Under the pieces are notes generated by a model. It saw only the letters and a list, made by a program, of their open reading frames with translations. It ran no database searches and was not told the DNA's origin. The position numbers and the translations under genes are program-made. 64,000 bases of DNA from Sporosarcina obsidiansis (lineage in GTDB: Bacteria > Bacillota > Bacilli > Bacillales_A > Planococcaceae): assembly GCF_009651005.1 (NCBI RefSeq), contig NZ_WHVW01000004.1:1-64000 (forward strand). Direction: 5' to 3'. Numbering within the stretch: the first letter of the stretch is position 1; every line of letters starts with the position of its first letter. Shown here in pieces: positions 59,746 through 64,000 of this stretch.

Positions 59746-60237
59746 ATGTTGACGATATTAGAAATTGTAAAGCACCCATCACCTATCTTGACTACTCCCT
59801 GTGAAGAAGTTACGGTGTTTGATAAAAAGCTGGGGACGTTACTCGATGATATGCATGAAACGATGATGGAGAACGATGGGGTAGGTATCGCCGCTCCGCA
59901 AATTGGAAAGTCGATACGAGTAGCAATTGTGGATTTTGATGAAGAACAAGATGTAATTGAGATGATCAATCCTGTTGTGACTGCCACGGGAGGTTCAGAA
60001 GTGGATGTGGAAGGCTGTTTAAGTTTTCCCGGATTGTTCGGTGAAGTGGAACGGCCTTTCTTTGTACGTATAGAAGCACAAGAACGCGATGGTAAGTTGT
60101 ATGAGTTAGAAGCGGAAGGTTATGAAGCGCGTGCTATTTTGCATGAAATCGATCATTTGAACGGAATTTTATTCGATAAGAAAATACAACGAATTGTAGA
60201 TCCTTCTGAATTTGAAGAAGAGGAGGACGACGAATGA
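59746..60237 (+). CDS. def: Peptide deformylase
   Basis: A 163-aa iron/zinc hydrolase that removes the N-formyl group from nascent proteins. All three motifs are present: [18 protein letters not shown] with metal ligand Cys91, and HEIDHLNG. The length fits the type 1 form. ATG 59746 follows GAGGAATT; TTG 59749 is an alternative. It overlaps fmt by ATGA. Confidence 0.97.
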   Translation: MLTILEIVKHPSPILTTPCEEVTVFDKKLGTLLDDMHETMMENDGVGIAAPQIGKSIRVAIVDFDEEQDVIEMINPVVTATGGSEVDVEGCLSFPGLFGEVERPFFVRIEAQERDGKLYELEAEGYEARAILHEIDHLNGILFDKKIQRIVDPSEFEEEEDDE

Positions 60238-61172
60238 CGAAAATTATTTTTATGGGCACGCCTCAATTCTCCGTACCTGTCTTGGCGATGTTACAAGAAG
60301 AAGGCTACGACATATTGGCAGTTGTAACACAACCCGATCGCCCAGTGGGCCGCAAGAAAGTGCTGACGCCGCCACCTGTAAAGGAGGAGGCATTGCGTCT
60401 TGGTTTGCCTGTTATTCAGCCGGAAAAGCTGAAAGGTTCTGCTGAACTCAAGGAAATTATTGATTTGGAACCAGACTTAATTATTACCGCGGCTTTTGGC
60501 CAATTGCTTCCCAAAGAATTATTGGATGCCCCAAAGCTTGGCTGTATTAATGTCCATGCTTCATTATTGCCGAAGTATCGTGGCGGTGCACCGATTCATC
60601 AAGCTGTGATGGATGGAGAAACTAAAACAGGTGTCACGATTATGTATATGGCGGAAAAATTGGATGCAGGTGACATCATTTCACAGGTCACAATACCAAT
60701 CAAAGAAGATGATGATACAGGTAGCATGTTCACAAAGTTATCTAGTGCCGGAACGTCTTTACTAAAAGAGACATTGCCTGCCATTGTGGAAGGAACGAAT
60801 GAACGTACTGTTCAAGATGAGTCACAAGTAACTTTTGCAAAGAATATTTCCAGAGAGCAAGAACGAATTGACTGGACGTGTTCTGCTCGTTCTATTTATA
60901 ACCAGGTGAGAGGGCTGCATCCATGGCCCGTAGCCTATACAAAATTTGCAGGCGATCAAGTGAAAATTTGGTGGGGACGTATTGAAGATCCATCATCTAA
61001 TGCAGTACCTGGTGAAATTGTTAAGCTAGAGAAAGACCGAATCACCGTCCAAACAGGTGACGGCACGTTTGCAATTACCGACCTGCAGCCTGCTGGGAAA
61101 AAACGAATGACTGCCAGCGTTTTCTTGAATGGAATCGGATCTAAATGGCAAGTGGGAGACCAGTTTGAATGA
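60234..61172 (+). CDS. fmt: Methionyl-tRNA formyltransferase
   Basis: A 312-aa enzyme formylating initiator Met-tRNA with 10-formyl-THF. The transferase half has [30 protein letters not shown] (Asn and His of the active site in NVHASLLP) and the C-terminal OB-like domain begins near residue 205. It forms the def-fmt-rsmB run with 4-base overlaps on both sides. Confidence 0.97.
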   Translation: MTKIIFMGTPQFSVPVLAMLQEEGYDILAVVTQPDRPVGRKKVLTPPPVKEEALRLGLPVIQPEKLKGSAELKEIIDLEPDLIITAAFGQLLPKELLDAPKLGCINVHASLLPKYRGGAPIHQAVMDGETKTGVTIMYMAEKLDAGDIISQVTIPIKEDDDTGSMFTKLSSAGTSLLKETLPAIVEGTNERTVQDESQVTFAKNISREQERIDWTCSARSIYNQVRGLHPWPVAYTKFAGDQVKIWWGRIEDPSSNAVPGEIVKLEKDRITVQTGDGTFAITDLQPAGKKRMTASVFLNGIGSKWQVGDQFE

Positions 61173-62509
61173 CACATTATAAAAAGAAAATTTGGCGTGG
61201 AAATGTACGTGATGCTGCACTGTCTATTTTGATGGATATCGAAAACGAGCAAGCATTCAGTAATTTATTGTTGCATAAAACGATTGAGTTATACGATCTC
61301 CCTCAAAAGGATCGGGCGTTATTAACGGAATTGACTTATGGGACGTTGCAGCAGCAAATGACATTGGATTATTATCTGGCTCCTTTTATTCGTGGGAAAT
61401 TGCAGCCGTGGGTTCGTCAATTATTGCGAATGTCCGTTTATCAAATCATCTATTTGTCCAAGATCCCCCCGCATGCTGTTGTGAATGAGGCAGTGAAAAT
61501 CGCAAATAAGCGTGGGCATAAAGGTGTTTCGTCGATGGTGAATGGAATATTGCGTTCTATTTTACGTGAAGGTGTACCTTCTCTAGATGAAATTGGAGAT
61601 CCAATTACCCGTTTGTCAATTGAAACAAGCCACCCTGAATGGCTGATTCGAAGATGGATAGAACAGTATGGCATGGAAGAAGCGACGGCTATTGCAGTGG
61701 TAAATAATCTTCCACCTATCACAACCGCGCGGATTAATTCAACGAAAACGAACAGAGGCGAAGTCATTGGCTTGCTTAAGAAGGAAGACGTACAGGCAAC
61801 GCCAGGTAATATGACTGCCCAAAGCATTCAAGTTCAATCAGGTAATTTAGCCTCGACGGAAGCCTATAAACAAGGATTGCTGACTGTTCAAGATGAAAGC
61901 TCCATGTTACCAGCGTTAGCTTTAGAAGTAGAACCTGGGATGAAAGTTCTCGATATGTGTGCAGCACCCGGAGGTAAAACGACGCAGATTGCAGAGTGTT
62001 TGAAAGATGATGGAGAAGTTCAAGCACATGATCTTCACCCGCATAAGTTACGTTTAATCGAGCAAAATGCACAGCGACTTGGTTTAACTTCTATTCAGAC
62101 AAATAGCGGAGACAGCAGAGAGTTACTGAAGACATATGAGCCGCAATCGTTTGACCGTGTTCTGGTGGATGCTCCTTGCAGCGGATTAGGCGTTATTCGG
62201 AGAAAACCAGAAATTAAATATAAAAAAACAATATCAGATATCGAGAATCTATCGGTCATTCAAAAGGATCTGTTGCGTGTCGCCAGCCAGTTAGTAAAAA
62301 AAGGCGGCCGTATAGTATATAGTACGTGTACAATTGATAAAACAGAAAATGAAGCGGTCATCGAATGGTTTTTACAAGAGAATCCAGACTTTGAATTGGC
62401 TCCTTTACAGTTGATTGATCAAACAAATGATAATAAATACTTACAAATATTACCTCATCAATACGAAAGTGACGGCTTCTTTGTAGCAGCTTTGCAAAGA
62501 AACAACTGA
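61169..62509 (+). CDS. rsmB: 16S rRNA (cytosine(967)-C(5))-methyltransferase
   Basis: A 446-aa two-part enzyme: an N-terminal NusB-like RNA-binding domain ([17 protein letters not shown]) and a C-terminal SAM domain. The SAM loop is [15 protein letters not shown], and the catalytic cysteines are in DAPCSGLG and YSTCTI. It methylates C967 (E. coli numbering). rlmN, which follows in Bacillus, is missing; prpC comes next after 28 bp. Confidence 0.96.
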   Translation: MTHYKKKIWRGNVRDAALSILMDIENEQAFSNLLLHKTIELYDLPQKDRALLTELTYGTLQQQMTLDYYLAPFIRGKLQPWVRQLLRMSVYQIIYLSKIPPHAVVNEAVKIANKRGHKGVSSMVNGILRSILREGVPSLDEIGDPITRLSIETSHPEWLIRRWIEQYGMEEATAIAVVNNLPPITTARINSTKTNRGEVIGLLKKEDVQATPGNMTAQSIQVQSGNLASTEAYKQGLLTVQDESSMLPALALEVEPGMKVLDMCAAPGGKTTQIAECLKDDGEVQAHDLHPHKLRLIEQNAQRLGLTSIQTNSGDSRELLKTYEPQSFDRVLVDAPCSGLGVIRRKPEIKYKKTISDIENLSVIQKDLLRVASQLVKKGGRIVYSTCTIDKTENEAVIEWFLQENPDFELAPLQLIDQTNDNKYLQILPHQYESDGFFVAALQRNN

Positions 62510-62537
62510 CCTGATAGATAGGAACGGGGGTTGGCTT

Positions 62538-63296
62538 ATGAAATATGAAATCCGCTCAGACACGGGTCGGAAACGAACAGTGAATGAAGATGAAGCGGCT
62601 GTGTTCGTTCATCCTGAAAACAATACGGTACTTGCTGTGATTGCGGACGGTATGGGAGGGCATAAAGGTGGCGACTTTGCGAGTGCCACTGCGGTACGGA
62701 TAATTGGAGAACAATTCATGTCTGCAGGTGCTGACGTCGAGACAAAGCAGGACTGGTATGATTTACTATACGATACGATAGTTGATGTAAATCTGTTTTT
62801 ATATACGACGGCTCAAGAAGATGAAAGTTTTAAAGGAATGGGGACGACGCTTGATATTGCGTTAATTCTACGTGATCAGTGTTTAGTTTTTCACGTGGGA
62901 GATAGTCGTATTTATCAAGTGACGGGGAAAGCAATTCAGCAAATTACAAAGGATCATTCATTTGTCAATGTACTCATTGAAAGTGGCGAAATTACCGAAC
63001 AGGAAGCAGAAGTTCATCCGCAGAGAAATTGGATTATGAAAGCAGTAGGATCCGAAAAATCGATTGTGCCTGATCTTTATACGATCCCATTGCCATCTCA
63101 ATCATACTTGTTGCTTTGTACAGATGGATTGAGTAATAAACTGGAAAAAGAAATGATGTTGGACATTATTCTGCAGCCGATTTCGTTAGCAGAGAAAGTG
63201 GATACTTTTGTGAACATGGCGAATGAACGTGGTGGCGAAGATAATATTACCGTGATCTTGCTAGAGATCCCTGAAATCGAGGTGATTCCTACATGA
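62538..63296 (+). CDS. prpC: PP2C-type serine/threonine phosphatase
   Basis: A 252-aa PPM phosphatase. Metal-binding motifs are [30 protein letters not shown] and GGEDNITVI. It reverses phosphorylation by the PrkC kinase encoded just downstream, at a 4-base overlap. The pair controls cell-wall and translation-related targets in relatives. Start ATG after ACGGGGG. Confidence 0.95.
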   Translation: MKYEIRSDTGRKRTVNEDEAAVFVHPENNTVLAVIADGMGGHKGGDFASATAVRIIGEQFMSAGADVETKQDWYDLLYDTIVDVNLFLYTTAQEDESFKGMGTTLDIALILRDQCLVFHVGDSRIYQVTGKAIQQITKDHSFVNVLIESGEITEQEAEVHPQRNWIMKAVGSEKSIVPDLYTIPLPSQSYLLLCTDGLSNKLEKEMMLDIILQPISLAEKVDTFVNMANERGGEDNITVILLEIPEIEVIPT

Positions 63297-64000
63297 TCGG
63301 TAAACGGATTGGGAAACGCTATGAGATTATCCGTGTGATCGGTGATGGGGGGATGTCACGAGTTTATTTAGCTCATGATATGATTCTCGATCGGGATGTG
63401 GCAATTAAAGTATTACACTATGACTTTGCCAATGAAGATGAATTAAAAAGACGTTTTCAACGTGAAGCACTTTCAGCTACAAGTTTAACTCACCCTCATA
63501 TTGTTAACATATTTGATGTAGGCCAAGAAGACGAACTCCATTATTTAGTGATGGAATACATACCTGGCCGCACATTAAAAGAATATATTCACACGCATGG
63601 GGCATTACCTGCAGAACATGCAGTGTCTATTATGCAACAATTAGTTTCTGCAATTTCTCATGCACATCATAATGGGATCATCCATCGCGATATTAAACCA
63701 CAAAATGTTCTAATGAATGGTGAAGATGATGTAAAAATTACCGACTTTGGAATCGCGATGGCACTCAATTCCACTGCTCATACGAAAACAAATTCAGTGA
63801 TTGGAACGGTTCATTATTTGTCTCCTGAGCAAGCAAGGGGGGGGATGGCAACAAAGCGTTCAGATATTTATTCACTTGGCATCGTTTTTTATGAATTATT
63901 AACTGGGAAACTCCCTTTTTCTGCGGAAACTGCTGTAGCGATTGCGTTAAAACATTTGCAGGAAGAAACACCTTCAGTAAGGGCGCAACTGCCTGAAATT
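63293..64000 (+). CDS. prkC: Serine/threonine protein kinase PrkC, 5' part
   Basis: A 236-codon open frame runs off the right edge without a stop. The kinase domain is clear: P-loop [11 protein letters not shown] (17-27), catalytic Lys39 in [16 protein letters not shown] in ITDFGIAMA and activation segment [14 protein letters not shown]. The full protein should continue with a membrane segment and PASTA repeats that sense muropeptides (family knowledge). It starts at ATG 63293, overlapping prpC by ATGA. Confidence 0.96.
   Translation, partial: MIGKRIGKRYEIIRVIGDGGMSRVYLAHDMILDRDVAIKVLHYDFANEDELKRRFQREALSATSLTHPHIVNIFDVGQEDELHYLVMEYIPGRTLKEYIHTHGALPAEHAVSIMQQLVSAISHAHHNGIIHRDIKPQNVLMNGEDDVKITDFGIAMALNSTAHTKTNSVIGTVHYLSPEQARGGMATKRSDIYSLGIVFYELLTGKLPFSAETAVAIALKHLQEETPSVRAQLPEI

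Overview
The window is chromosomal DNA of an endospore-forming member of the Bacillales. Gene order follows the Bacillus subtilis ylbG-to-prkC stretch almost gene for gene. The sporulation genes spoVD, a spoVE-like SEDS gene, spoIIGA, sigE, sigG and ylbJ point to a spore former. The gene losses and insertions relative to Bacillus, and the protein sequences, suggest Sporosarcina or a close relative (Caryophanaceae/Planococcaceae). That genus call is inference from the sequence alone. No phage, insertion sequence, CRISPR array, tRNA or rRNA gene was seen.

Layout. (1) 1-9300: a degenerate GDPD-like gene, a 770-bp gene-poor stretch with tandem intergenic repeats, then ylbG, a DUF7147-type gene, an unrecognised exported protein, rsmD, coaD, ylbJ, ylbL, tmcAL, yceD and rpmF. 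(2) 9300-12100: an inserted acyl-CoA module: a crotonase, a 71-aa biotin carrier and a carboxyltransferase. It has a likely CcpA (cre) site and no biotin carboxylase gene. (3) 12130-30240: panE, a DUF3397 gene, bshC and the division/cell-wall cluster mraZ-rsmH-ftsL-pbpB-spoVD-mraY-murD-spoVE/ftsW-divIB-ylxW-ylxX-sbp-ftsA-ftsZ. murE, murG and murB are not here. (4) 30240-36250: spoIIGA-sigE-sigG, then ylmC-ylmE-sepF-ylmG-ylmH-divIVA. (5) 36250-40910: T-box-controlled ileS, lspA and an RluA-family pseudouridine synthase. (6) 40910-52550: the whole pyrimidine operon, pyrR-pyrP-pyrB-pyrC-carA-carB-pyrK-pyrD-pyrF-pyrE, behind one PyrR attenuator. (7) 52550-64000: rqcH (minus strand), gmk, rpoZ, coaBC, priA, def, fmt, rsmB, prpC and the start of prkC.

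Regulation can be read at several points. There are near-consensus sigma-A promoters, a MraZ box with 10-bp GTGG periodicity, and a Spo0A box before spoIIGA. There is also a sigma-F-type promoter before sigG and sigma-E-type promoters before spoVD and ylbJ.

The most unusual observation is in carA. The glutaminase nucleophile Cys of the GICLGHQ motif is Gly (residue 249), and several neighbouring glutamine-site positions are also changed. This suggests a pyrimidine-pathway carbamoyl-phosphate synthetase that uses free ammonia. A second theme is a family of about 85-125 bp GC-rich palindromic repeats in four intergenic gaps, several of them where Bacillus genes are missing.
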